The position numbers and the translations under genes are program-made. From NCBI GenBank assembly GCA_018524725.1, contig JAEUWP010000421.1:186001-250000 (forward strand): a stretch of DNA of 64,000 nt, in the 5' to 3' direction. Below the pieces are notes generated by a model, which saw only the letters and a list, made by a program, of their open reading frames with translations, was not told the origin of the DNA and made no database searches. This stretch comes from Podaxis mareebaensis. Taxonomy: Eukaryota > Basidiomycota > Agaricomycetes > Agaricales > Agaricaceae. Below, one piece after another: positions 37,155 to 48,211 of this stretch; positions within the stretch are counted from its first letter, which is position 1, and the number at the start of each line of letters is the position of its first letter.

Positions 37155-39135
37155 CTACGAGGAATATCTAAAAGGCCCTGCCGATTGGAGCTTTTCTATG
37201 GTAATTTCAGTATATAGAGCATAGGGAGGAGTATGATATACATACTGGGATCCCACGCCGGGGTGGAAGGAGTTGTAAGGGAATTCATCTTTTGCATATG
37301 TTTGTTGCGGGATTTCCATAAGTACGCTCCTTCCTCTTTCATGTAGTGGTGTCACCTTGTCCCATTGATCGAGGTCATTGGGTCCCATACTTGGCATACG
37401 AGTCCCCAAATGGAACATGTTTGTATGGTTTGTCGTATCACCCTGTTGTTCAGTACCTCTGCCGCGCACTTGACGACGGGTGTTGAGCCTATTATAGTCC
37501 AACAATGGTCAGCTGGCAAGTAACAGATTATCATACGAAACATACGTTGCCATGAAGGAGATCGCGTATACTAGACAGGAGCCAGGTGGTTAAATACGTT
37601 TCCCCGAGTAACCAAAGAGACGACTTACATTTGCTCAGAATAAAGTAGGTCGCGACGAAGTAGAGATTGTCTGGCATAACATTGTACTGCATTGTGATGA
37701 GTGAGGCCGGGTATGATAATGACAAGATCACAACTCACAAGAACAAGTGTGGCCAGACTGATGGTGCTAGTTTCATGAACAAAATTAATATCGCAACTGC
37801 ATGAAATCCGGGACCTGGTATCTCACCTCGTCAAAACACCAGTGTTGATGGCGTAACTGCAGAGCATATTCACAAGGGAATCGGAGCTAAAATTGCCAGT
37901 CAGCTTCATTCTTTAGGAGAAGTCTTACAACATACGTTCTGTGCCCCGTCCGCAGCCGGTTCAAAAAGTAGCATAATGTGGCAGCGGTCACGATATCAGT
38001 GAGAACGCCTGTTCCTAAAGATATCGACCCTAGAACCTGCTTGATGTGTGAGAAAAGATCATGATGTTCAGGAACGAACATACCTGAAGCCGCTGCGCCG
38101 CAAAAATACTTGGGAGCATGAAACTGTGAGAAAACTCAGTCGCGGGACCCCACGAGATATCAAATCAAATGAACACGAACGCTCGAATCGAATACGCTGT
38201 AAGAGATACATCCCACAGTTAGTCAAACATCCATCGGACTTGAGCTTGATACACATACCGATGGCCAATGCCAGTTGCGCGAAGGCCAAAAAAATCTAGA
38301 GAACGCCCCCATCAGTTTCACTTGCGTCTTCGAAAGACGAGGACGCTCACAATTAACCCGGTAATGTAGATATTGCGGCCGCTGACTGTAACCGAGGGTC
38401 GCGCGATAAGTCTTGGCCAGAGGAAACTAACTGCAAGGAGAAACATGGACTCACACCGCCATACCCTAAGTCCGAAATAACTACGTAGCACGTAGATGTG
38501 TCAGAAAATTCCAGCGCCCTTTGGCGAAGAACAGGTACGTACGTTTTGACAATTGTTCCCACAACCGACTGATAGCCAATCAGAATCGACTTTCCACATG
38601 TCTCGGATGATGTTACTCACGCCGACTGTAAGTTGTAACTAAGATAGTATATGTGGATCAGCGATCTTATGGCAAGGGGAAGGTATCCTTACGATGAGGG
38701 ACCTAGAACGGAGTTGAGCGGTCTGCGTTTGGTGATACCAATGGAAGGACGTACCAAGTCATTGAAGCCTTTAATAGCACTCCCCATTGCCCGAAGTTGG
38801 CGATGGAGTAGTAATACACGAGATGCCCAATAAATGCTTGATCTGCGGTTTCCAAAAGGCTGAAAGGATTTGAGTATGAAGGACGTCAAGTACGTTGAAC
38901 GAGCATACGCGATGATAATCACCTGTTTTGGAATCAGCGTACACGCGAACGATTCACAGCTTCCAACACTCACCGAAATTTTGAAAAGCGACCTGTCGAG
39001 GGGGTACCCGCGGAAGTAATGGAATACCTGAGTCATCAGGATCCCATATACCACACACGCGACCGCAAAGCCAATAAATACAGCTCCTAGTGTAGGACCA
39101 ATCAGTGCTTGAACGCCTCCTTGCAACGAGTCCAT
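37155..39135 (-). CDS. seven-transmembrane fungal protein, DUF6534 type
   Basis: A multi-pass membrane protein of the large Agaricomycete family whose C-terminal half is DUF6534. The first exon reads MDSLQGGVQALIGPTLGAVF then IGFAVACVVYGILMTQ, followed by VFHYFRGYPLD. A later exon carries DIVTAATLCYFLNRLRTGH, a family hallmark, and then the last helices. The cytoplasmic tail starts LNTRRQVRGRGTE and ends FRYSS. Many small exons each hold about one helix. Function is unknown; a receptor-like or sensing role is often supposed for the family but not shown here. Confidence 0.75.
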
Positions 39136-39376
39136 CTTGGTGATTGAGTCCCGAACCCGAGAGGAATAAATGACCGTGAAAGAGAGGAAGGAAGGGAATG
39201 AACGACCGGTAGCGACGCGTGTGTGGGTGAATTAAGAGGAAAGTTGAAGTAGTCTTAGCGAAATTTATTTATATCACTACTTAATGCCCGGACAACCACA
39301 AGCATATGAGGGTGGAGCTCCGAATCCAGTGATGGGCGATGCTTCTTGGCCGCCCTTGAGTTATCTAGGCCTCTGA

Positions 39377-40164
39377 TCAAACAACAATTGCCATCGAATG
39401 CACATTTTTCTGGGCTTTATGTATCACGCGGTGATATTGCAACGGAGCTAAATTAGGCTTTTGAAATACCGAGTCAATTGGCCAAGGATCCGGGGTCCTA
39501 AATAACGGTGAAATCGGGCTTGTCATGAGACAAACAAGCGGAGGAGCTTCCATAATAGGCGTGGGGGACCAATTTTCGGCCTGTGGGATCCTTTGATCGT
39601 AAAAGTGGGGTTGTTGATCTAGGGGCTGGGCACCACGCGGGAATCCATAGCGTGGAACCCGCCTGTTCAGAGGCATCGTAGCAAAAAACTGAGGAGGGGT
39701 ACTGTACGAATCTGTCAGGTCGGAAGAACCAGACAGAGAGTGACAGGTTAACGCCGACGTGAGCGTGAAGAAAAGCAGCCCAGGATGGGCAGTCCATTCA
39801 CGCCAAATTTAACACAAGCCTATACGGAAGATGCGGACAAAGACTTACCGACTAGGACTCTTTCGATTTGTGGTGTTAGTGGATCAACGTCAATGTAGTC
39901 TCGGGAGCGAAGAAGGGCGAAGATCGTTTCAACGCGCCTCGATTGAGAGTTTGGACCCAGCAGGCTAGTTCGCAGCGGCTGAGAAGATATGTTTGGTCTT
40001 GGCATGAGCGTACCATAGCAGTTTTGATAGCATGATATTTTCTGCAGCCCTCCTCCCTGTAGGTAGAAGACTCCGGGTGGTCCCGTCATTTGATCTGCGA
40101 CATCGAAACTGACCATTTGAAGGGCATGACATGCCCTTGGTGGAAGGTGATACCACCTGCACAT
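39377..40164 (-). CDS. uncharacterised two-exon protein, divergent to FEN1
   Basis: Exon 1 (from Met at 40164) ends SRRVETIFALLRSRDYIDVDPL then TPQIERVLV. A roughly 130-nt intron with GTAAGT donor and CTGACAG acceptor follows, and exon 2 continues in phase with DSYSTPPQFFATMPLNRR and a Pro-rich tail ending HSMAIVV. The total is about 216 residues. A later Met (MVSFDVADQM) is an alternative start. No domain is recognised. In-phase splicing and an absence of stops over about 650 coding bases support a real gene. It shares a short divergent intergenic region with FEN1, so the two may be co-regulated. Confidence 0.5.
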
Positions 40165-40405
40165 CTAGACCGGCCCAGTTTGGCCAGACAACTTGAGTTG
40201 CTATTTCTGAAGTCAGGCAAAAAATTTTATCGTCTCAGTCACATCAACTCATCTTATGGTGGAGTGAGGAAGATAAGCGGAGGCCAAATCGCAATTTGTA
40301 CTGAACAGTCAGCTCAAGCCCGCAGGCACTGAACTAATAGCTGTGGTTGGAAAAGAGTTGCCTTCCCGAGGTTGGCGCGTACTGTCATGTGTGTCACGCT
40401 TATTG

Positions 40406-40411
40406 ACGCGT
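40406..40411. promoter_or_regulatory. MCB-like box (ACGCGT) upstream of FEN1
   Basis: ACGCGT within the palindrome GACGCGTC lies about 45 bp before the FEN1 start. In yeasts this MluI cell-cycle box binds MBF and drives S-phase expression of replication genes, including the FEN1 orthologue. A six-base site can occur by chance; its position between two divergent genes makes a role plausible. Confidence 0.4.
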
Positions 40412-40455
40412 CGGTGTGACAAGACACGGTGTGTCTAACTTGTCCACTGCTTGCC

Positions 40456-42147
40456 ATGGGTATCAAGGGTCTCACAGGACTCATCTCACAACATGCTCCA
40501 GCAGCAATCAAGGAACATGACATCAAGACTCTCTTTGGGCGCAAGGTCGCCATAGACGCATCCATGTCAATATACCAATTCCTCATCGCCGTCCGGCAAA
40601 AGGATGGCGAGATGCTTACCAACGACGCTGGCGAGACAACGAGTCACCTCATGGGCTTCTTCTACCGCACAATACGTATCGTCGAGAATGGTATCAAACC
40701 TGCCTATGTATTCGACGGAAAACCGCCAGAGCTCAAGAAGGGAGTGGTATGTATCACATTGAACTCGTTTCATATTGCCGCTCAAGTTTCATAGCTGTCG
40801 AAACGGTTTGAACGACGTGAGGAAGCAAAGGAAGAGGGAGAGGAAGCAAAGGAAACAGGTACAGTGGAGGAGGTTGACCGACTGTCAAGGCGAACAGTGA
40901 AGGTGACGAAGCAGCACAACGAGGAATGTATCAAACTTCTTAACCTGATGGGTATTCCAGTCGTCGTGGTATGTCGGGATTTCTTCAGGCATATATATCC
41001 ACTCAAATCGTATTAGGCACCATCAGAGGCAGAGGCACAATGTGCAGAGCTTGCTCGCGGGGGCAAGGTACTTGAGTCACTGAATGTTTCGTGCGATCAA
41101 AATCTCATATTATCCAGGTATATGCGGCTGGTTCAGAAGATATGGACACGCTTACCTTCAACGCCCCTATTCTCTATCGGCATCTTACTTTCTCAGAAGC
41201 TAAGAAGCAGCCTATTAGCGAGATTAACCTCAAGGCAGCCTTAGAGGGCCTCGATATGAACATGAGCCAAGTGCATCCATCTATGACGTCACCACAGCCT
41301 CCTACTAATACACCGCTAGTTCATCGACTTGTGTATACTGTTGGGATGCGATTACCTTGAGCCCATCAAGGGTATTGGTCCCAAGTCCGCCCTCAAACTT
41401 ATTCGAGAGCATGGTGACCTGGGTGAAGTCATCGCTCACCTTAGAGAAAAGTGGGTTGAGTCATGGTTGAAATCTGGCACCGTCGCTCACCGTTCTTTCC
41501 AGAGTCGCTGAAAAGAAGGCGGCGGAGGTTTCTGAAGATGAAGCAGACGAGGAGCCCGCCCCTACATCCGATGTAGAACCAGATGAAGATGCGCTGAAGA
41601 AGAAGCCCAAGAAGGGTAAGGGTAAAGGATCAGGTGGAATCAAGATACCAGAGGAATGGCCTTGGGAGGAGGCCAAAAAACTTTTTGAAAATCCCGAAGT
41701 TATACCCGCCGACGAAGTCGAGGTGTGTGGTATCCACCGCTTGTTAGCGCCCTCTCTGACCCTGGTTATTCAGCTCGAGTGGAAAAACCCTGACGTTGAT
41801 GGCCTGGTACAGTTTCTGGTGACGGAAAAAGGGTTCAAGTGAGATATATATCTTGACCATTACTAGCTTCGGCTAATCATACCCTGTAGTGAGGAACGCG
41901 TCCGCAAAGGCGCCGAAAAACTACAAAAATTCCTGAATAGCAAGCAACAAGGCCGGTTAGATGGGTTTTTCACTGTCAAGCCCAAAGAAAAGCCAACAAC
42001 TACTGCCAAGGCTGATACCAAATCTAAGGGAACCAAGCGCAAGGTGAGTAACTTGAAAATCCGCCCCACTTGACTTGTGTCTAACATGCCGTTTAGGGAG
42101 ATGACAAAGCAGAAACTGGGGCCGGCAAAAAGGCGAAACGGAAATGA
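40456..42147 (+). CDS. FEN1: flap endonuclease 1
   Basis: A structure-specific nuclease that removes 5' flaps during Okazaki-fragment maturation and long-patch base-excision repair. It starts [15 protein letters not shown], with the N-region catalytic Asp in VAIDAS and [12 protein letters not shown]. The I-region has PSEAEAQC and [10 protein letters not shown], then [20 protein letters not shown] (helix-hairpin-helix). Near the C-terminus QGRLDGFF is a textbook PCNA-binding PIP box, followed by a Lys-rich tail. Nine exons give about 429 residues, longer than yeast's 382. Most of the excess is a roughly 45-residue acidic then Lys/Gly-rich insert between HLREK and [11 protein letters not shown]. 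All joins are in frame. Confidence 0.96.
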
Positions 42148-43154
42148 TTTCTTACCCAGACACCTGCACACTGGATTGATGTATATTTGTGACATATCCC
42201 TTCTTTTGATCCAATCGATTTTTTCGCTGGCTGAGCTCGTCCCTTTGGGGTCCGGGAAACAGAGAAGATTTTTTTGAAACATAAACATTTTCGTAAGCTG
42301 GCCATTGATTTGAGTCAGGAGACATGTGGTCGCTTGAACAGAAAGGATGTGCCGCTTAAGCCGACTACTGGAGTAATGTATTCGGCAAACGCTCAGTACG
42401 TGTGCCAGTGGCGTATCAGGCCCATCTTCGCTGGATGAGACGGGTTAGTCGTTTTCGGGCCTCAAAAATTTTTGAGGGCTGACCCTGCCCGATTCCTGCG
42501 TGCATACTCAGGGAATGGATCTTCAGAGCAGATTCTTTCTTGAACCGTTTTATATTGCGCTCACATCGGACCCACCCAAGGCTGTTTTCGAACCGCACAA
42601 CACACAGGAACGTAAAAAGTCACTCCACAGCTCGAATCGTGTGGGTGAATTGGGCTAAAGTGTTTTCGTGAAGCCCCCAAACCTTCAGCTGTCCTTTATG
42701 GACTCTTGGATTCCTGGGACTGGTATGGGGTCTGCATGGGATCTCGCGGGCGGCGCTTACTGTTGACAGACGTAGGGAAGAATTTGAATGTAGTGGCCCC
42801 TCAGATGAAGGCAATCCCGCGAAGGAGTCCTTCATTCCCGTGCTCAAATTCTGTGGAGGGGGACTTTCATATAAATAGAACTACAGTGGACCCTATCACA
42901 ATCCATGGCACTCGGGGCTATGGGGTGTGATGGGGTATGGGATAAGGGGGGCGGGGCCTAAGACCAATTTTGTCGCCGCAGAGTGCTATGGGTTATAGCA
43001 GGTACGGGTTATAATAGAGTTGGCCGTGTTCAATTTGCATCAACTTCACGCATTGTGAGCATTCCTCGAGAAGCTCTTTCGATGTACAATGCAGAACTGA
43101 CATGTTTATATATACAACCCCCTGCCCTGCTCAGCTGTTGCCCGACAGTGATGT
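42148..43154. other. convergent intergenic region with possible transposon end
   Basis: No gene. Around 42890 the sequence CAGTGGACCC begins a G-rich stretch with repeated GGG-TATGGG blocks up to about 43015 (GGGTTATA twice). This recalls the ends of pogo/Tc1-type elements, but no partner terminal repeat or transposase was found. Confidence 0.35.
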
Positions 43155-44510
43155 CTAAACAAGGTAGCTCGTATCCACCCAGCTCGCATAATCACTGCCA
43201 ACTGCACTAGAGATCGAATATGCGGATGCCTGAGAAGCAGAAAGAACGGTAGCGAAGCTTGGGCGAGTGGCACCGCCGACACCGCTTCCGGTAGTGTTGT
43301 ATTCCGCGAAGAGGATGTTGTCGGTCCGGGGATCATCTGTGTTCCATTGTGACCAGAGAGCTTTGTTGAACGGAGCGGTTACGACGGTGTTCTTGAAGAT
43401 GACCCTGTAACATGTATTTGATCAGTGTATGTTCCGTGACTTCGCGATATTTTTGGAAGGGGGGGGGGGGGGGTGGTAGGTATGTTGGTTGATACATACT
43501 TAGCGTAATCTAAGAAAAGCGCGAGTGCATGTTATCAACGTGGCTAGGAAGATGAATGAATAATGAAAGCAGCTTACTGCCCCATGGTCTCCCGAAGTAT
43601 TGGCGGGAGGTGACATTTGAGAAGGCACCGGATGCTGTTATGATAGTGTTTGCGTTAAAGACATCTGGAAGCAGAAGTCAGCCGAGGGCGCTTCAAGAAG
43701 ATGAAGAAGGGCTCGCTTACAGCTTCCGGCGTCGTTCGATTCACGACCACTAGCTGTGACCCACCCGGCACCTTTGACCGCAATGGTGTTTCCACCGAAA
43801 TAGGCGAGACCTTGCCTTCCGAAAATGAAGTCCACAGCACCCTAATACAGCCCGATAAATATGTGCGAAATCAGTCCTTGTTTGGATCGCAACCAGACGT
43901 CGAGTTAACATGCCTCGATGTAGCCTCGTAGGTACACTTGTGTTCCCTGGTTGGCATAGAGAGTATCTTGGTACCCATAGAACCCACAGGCATAGAGGCC
44001 AACGCGACTACCGTATTGACTGATGGCGATAGCTTGAGAGCCTGGACCGAATGTATTCTTAACATTGACATTATACATCTTAAAGTCGTTCTTGTGAACG
44101 CGGAGGGTGCCGCTCGCGTCGTTGGAACCAGCCTGACTGGCCGGAATCCCAGCCTGGATCGTGACTTGATTGTTCTTGTACGTGGATGTATCCGTGGTGT
44201 ATCCATAAATCTAAATCAAACACCTTAATCGGGACCCTCAACAAAGATACCAAGAGCAACGAACGGTCAGAGGTCCAGAACGTGTGATATAGACTTGTTC
44301 ATTATACGTCCCAGGGTAGATGAAAATGGCTTGCGAGCTGCTGTCGTTGGGGAGAGAGTTGACAGCGTCCTTAACTGTCTTGAACTCGCCAGAATTCGTA
44401 GTTCCAGCACGGACAACTTTGGCACCTGCTGGCGGAGTAGTACGTGAGGCAGCATACACTGCTTCAAGCAGAGAAAGGCAAAAAGCAAGATAGACGAAAA
44501 GGCGGGTCAT
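43155..44510 (-). CDS. pectin methylesterase (CE8), secreted
   Basis: It removes methyl esters from homogalacturonan in plant cell walls. The start chosen is Met at 44510, which opens a signal peptide (MTRLFVYLAFCLSLLEAVYA); an upstream in-frame Met at 44630 would bury it. Motifs in order are FKTVKDAVNSLP, YPGTYNEQVY, the oxyanion Gln in GFYGYQDTLYAN, the catalytic Asp in AVDFIFGRQGL, and across a 10-nt micro-exon FGRPWGNYAKVIFKNT. The C-terminus runs WNTDDPRTDNILFAEY and ends WVDTSYLV. A run of 15 G (43459-43473) lies in the intron after the micro-exon. Length is normal for the family. Confidence 0.93.
43459..43473 (+). repeat. G15 homopolymer in a pectinesterase intron
   Basis: Fifteen consecutive G on the plus strand (C15 on the coding strand) within the intron 43405-43499. 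Length may be variable or a sequencing artefact; it does not affect the coding frame. Confidence 0.9.
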
Positions 44511-45626
44511 TATGGTACAAGTCGGCGGGTTAGGATAATGAGAACTCCAGCATTTATGCCGCCACCGAAGGCAGAACTCATGAAAAACCGCCCCTCTTAT
44601 CCACGTGTTCACATCGTTCATCTCGAGCATGGGTTCTTTCGAAGGAAGTCACTGGGCCAGTGGACGGCAAACGGGAACATAGAGAGCGGTCCGGTTGCGG
44701 ACCACTGCTCTCTTACTCTCCATGTCAGACGCCAAGCCCATCCCCTCCTTGCAAAGTTGATCGAGGCCCGGCGGGCCGAATCAGACAGTATCTGTCAGTC
44801 CCAAGAACAGTTGCCTAGGCCTAGGAATAATGCCCAAGTTGCACCCAGATTGCCAGTAGTATAACAATGAAATTCCAGAGTACTGACCTCCACCACCTCT
44901 GGCCAGGTATGGATCTTTCCCCCGACCTCCCTGATGCACCGTCCAACTGCTGAGATTTTTCAATGAGCGAAAAGTAAGAGGAATACCCATTTATTCGGTA
45001 CATTGTTGGCAGGCTTTAAGTGCCCACGGTCTAGAATCCGGGGTCGCCATCTTCTTTATTCCCGTACCATGATGTTCCACCCTGTACCGATATTTTTGTC
45101 ACTTAATGGTTTTGATCTCATCAACTCTCACTAGCTAAGAGCAGACAAATAGCCTCCTCATTCTTCAACTGCAGTCTAGACAATGCCACCCAGAGTATTT
45201 CGGTCGCCGAAGGACCAATCACCAATCATGCGATGTGCCCTCGTTAGTATGAACACTTGGTGACCTGACATAGCAAATACCGAGTTTATTCCGGGAAGTA
45301 GAAGACCATGAACTTTTTCTCGGAATCAAGTGTAAGCGTTGTTGACCTGCGGCAACAACCACGGACGGTGAGGATGCATCAAAAAGCGATCTCGAGGGGA
45401 GTGCCCTGCGTCGTCTTGGTGTGATCCCTCTGTTGACGCCACAACCGACGTTCATTATTCCCTATACACCCGCCTTATTTGTTATCAAATTCGCATTTTG
45501 GCCCGGACTCAAGGTGGTTTATCCTTGTAGACTGGTCGGATTGGAAGATATTGATTAGATATTTGATATAACGGGACGAAGGATTGGTTTCCAGTGGTCC
45601 TATAAATTAAATAACGTTTGTCAACC
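44511..45626. other. intergenic, no gene seen
   Basis: Upstream region of the pectinesterase and 5' flank of the tRNA. No other feature recognised. Confidence 0.5.
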
Positions 45627-45733
45627 GGGCGCTTGGCCTAGTGGTATGGCGTATGCTTTGCACTGGATAGTGTACATAAGCACCAGCTTATGGAAATTGT
45701 ATAAGATCACGAGTTCGATCCTCGTAGCGTCCA
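45627..45733 (+). tRNA. tRNA-Ala (anticodon UGC) with 35-nt intron
   Basis: The acceptor stem GGGCGCT pairs with AGCGTCC and contains the G3-U70 wobble, the identity element of alanine tRNAs. The D arm GCC/GGC, anticodon stem TATGC/GTATA (one G-U pair) and T arm ACGAG/CTCGT with loop TTCGATC all form. The anticodon TGC (45659-45661) reads GCA. A 35-nt intron (45663-45697) sits between positions 37 and 38, the canonical place in nuclear tRNAs. The A box TGGCCTAGTGG and B box GTTCGATCC are intact, and T-runs downstream can end Pol III transcription. Confidence 0.93.
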
Positions 45734-46981
45734 TTTGTTTTTCTACATTTTTATCGGAACCCGGGCCTCCGTAAATGCTCCCTTGTATACAATTCAATCT
45801 TTTGCTCCCCCTAAGGTGCTCATATTGTACTCGTTGGAGGTGATGAGCCATATCGAAGAATGCCATACACCGCCATCATAACCCGAAGTTGAGCGCTCCG
45901 CTCTAGTCCAATTACCTCGTGATTGTTATCCAGTCTGAAAGGCCATTGATATTAATTCGCACGATTGCTTCTCATCGAGATCACCAGGTGGGAAAGCCAC
46001 TTCATCATCATCAATCAATCCTCGAATGGCAACGATACCCAGCATCGATAAGAATACGAATATTTCTCGGATGTTTTTTCTCAGGCGGGACCTTTGACCT
46101 TTATTGGGACCTTCACACCGCCGGCCGTTGAATCATGTATTGAGCCCCCTGTCATGGTGTACTGCAGTAATAATCAATCTCTATGGCACCTCGCTTATCA
46201 AAATGATAACATACCCGCTAATGTGAGGATGACGACTCGTTTAGTTTCCGACGAGAACGCTGACATGACGGCACGGCAAGGTCATTGGTGAATCCAAATG
46301 ACGTCTGCGTTTCTCGCTTGTGTTAAGCGAGGCTCTTCTGATTTATGACGACAGCATGTTTTGGGTCCCCTTAAATATACCCCAGCTTCAGTTACTCCCG
46401 TACATGCCGGACGGTGGTACTACTACTTCGCTTCCTGATTTTGCTCACTAGGCACTGGTAGTATCAGAACAGGATCGATGCTATACTCTTGGTCAGCTCC
46501 GCATACTTTACGTTTCTAAGGCTGAAAATCTTTGGTAGGTACATTTTCCGTTCTTATCGCAATTGACTGATAACGTGGAAAAAACATTGACTGAACCCCT
46601 GATATATAGGTTAGGTGCTACAGATCTTAAGCTGCTTTAGATCTAGCCTGAAATCTGTTCAGGGTTTGAAGTAGAGCGCGCACAGGGACTTGCTTCTGGC
46701 CAATCATTCATGAGCATCGCTTCATAACTCATGGGGAATCAGATGGCGACTTGGTTTCACATGAACTTGACTTGTTCGGATGTGCAATGAACGTAGTCTC
46801 ATCTGGTGCCCGTCATTAATCAGATCGATAAAGTTGCAGAAATCAAGCGAAATCGATACATGATCTACTATAATACATATCCATACGTCCATATGGAAAA
46901 AGGCATATACAATACGATACGAACACGAGTAAAGAGAAAGAAACATAATAAATAGAGATCTAGGGCATTGACATGGACGAA
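45734..46981. other. intergenic, no gene seen
   Basis: After the tRNA terminator T-runs no gene or repeat was recognised up to the 3' end of the zinc-finger gene. Confidence 0.5.
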
Positions 46982-48211
46982 TTACGGAGGAATGGAGTGT
47001 TGATTTGCTCCAAACGAGTCCTCCCTAAGGGTCTGGAGACTAGCCATCAACCGGGGGATGGTTTCTACCAAGATCATCCTTCGCGCTTCAACGCTCAAAG
47101 GAGGACCTCCGTGTGATCCGGTAAGGGTCTGCAGTTCGGTAATCTCTTGTCCCAAGGGCAATTCTGCTGCCTGTGTGCGTTGGAGGATGGCATCCTGAAG
47201 AGTAACGAGGTGACTTTAGCCAGATGACGGTGTTTTCATACTTTACGGACTCACGATTGTGTTGAGGAAGCAGTTTCCAACCGTGTCCAACATGTCTTCT
47301 ACCTGCTTTCGCGTATACATGGGTTTGTCGGATGCGCTTGATTTGTCGGTAGACATCATTAAGTTGTACTTGTTCCAACGTGCAATCGAGTCCGCCCCCG
47401 CCCGCTCCCCTGGGCCAACGACGTATGGCCCTGTTGGAAACAACGTGGAAGAAAGCGAGGGAGATCCCTGCGAGACGAGGTCAATAGAGCCCGGAAGGTG
47501 GCTGTATTGACTTACGTTCGACGACGAGGAGCTTCCAGAGCGCTGTGTCGTATAGGGGAACGGGAAGGAGACGTTGGAGGCCGATGTGATTTCTGACGAT
47601 GTCGAGGGCGATAGCGAGCCCTCAGAAAGTGCAGACGAAATTGATGAAAAGAAGTCCTGGAACTCCTGAGTAGATTGTTCGTGCCCTTTCAAAGGGTCGC
47701 TTTGCTGGAAGAGGTCGACATGAATGAAGTCGTCTGTGATCGCTGGAGGATGCTCGTGGATCGGAGTCCCGACTATTCCTAAACCTCCAGCGAACTCGAT
47801 GTTATGCTGAATACCGCTGTCTTGTGTATATTGTGTCATGGCTTGAATCATGCGGTCTGTTGATTGTTGATCCCAGGTGGAAGTAGAGCTGCACTGTAGC
47901 GAATGGGATTGCAGCTCCTCGCTAGATAGGCGACAAGTAAGGCATGCGAATCCAAGCAACATTCGACAGCTCACCTTTTCGCGAAGACCTGACTGCAATT
48001 TTGACACTTGTGCACCATATTTCTTGTATCTATAGGCGGCATTACAAGGAGAGCTGAGAGATAAGAGCAAATGTTACTCACGAATGTGGTAGTGGCGTCT
48101 CAGGTTAGATCGTCTTGTGAAGGGAGCATCGCAGCGAGGACAGTGGTAAGCACCGTCTGTGGGGTTTCGCCGGAGGCTGTCGATGCTAGCGTCTCTGTGT
48201 GTAGAGTGCAT
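46982..48211 (-). CDS. C2H2 zinc-finger protein, probable transcription factor
   Basis: The start at 48211 gives MHSTHRDASIDSLRRNPTDG, then the first finger CPRCDAPFTRRSNLRRHYHIH (C-x2-C-x12-H-x3-H). A 52-nt intron interrupts the finger's last His. The second finger CQNCSQVFAKSEELQSHSLQC is also split by an intron and ends in Cys (C-x2-C-x12-H-x3-C). The long middle is Ser/Thr-rich with few charges, typical of an activation or linker region. The last exon starts after CFLNTI and ends QHSIPP. Two fingers close together suggest a sequence-specific nuclear regulator; targets are unknown. Confidence 0.82.

Noticed and set aside
46720..46950. Minus-strand open frame after the tRNA
   Set aside because: Low-complexity hydrophobic chance frame overlapping the 3' flank of the zinc-finger gene; no supporting features.
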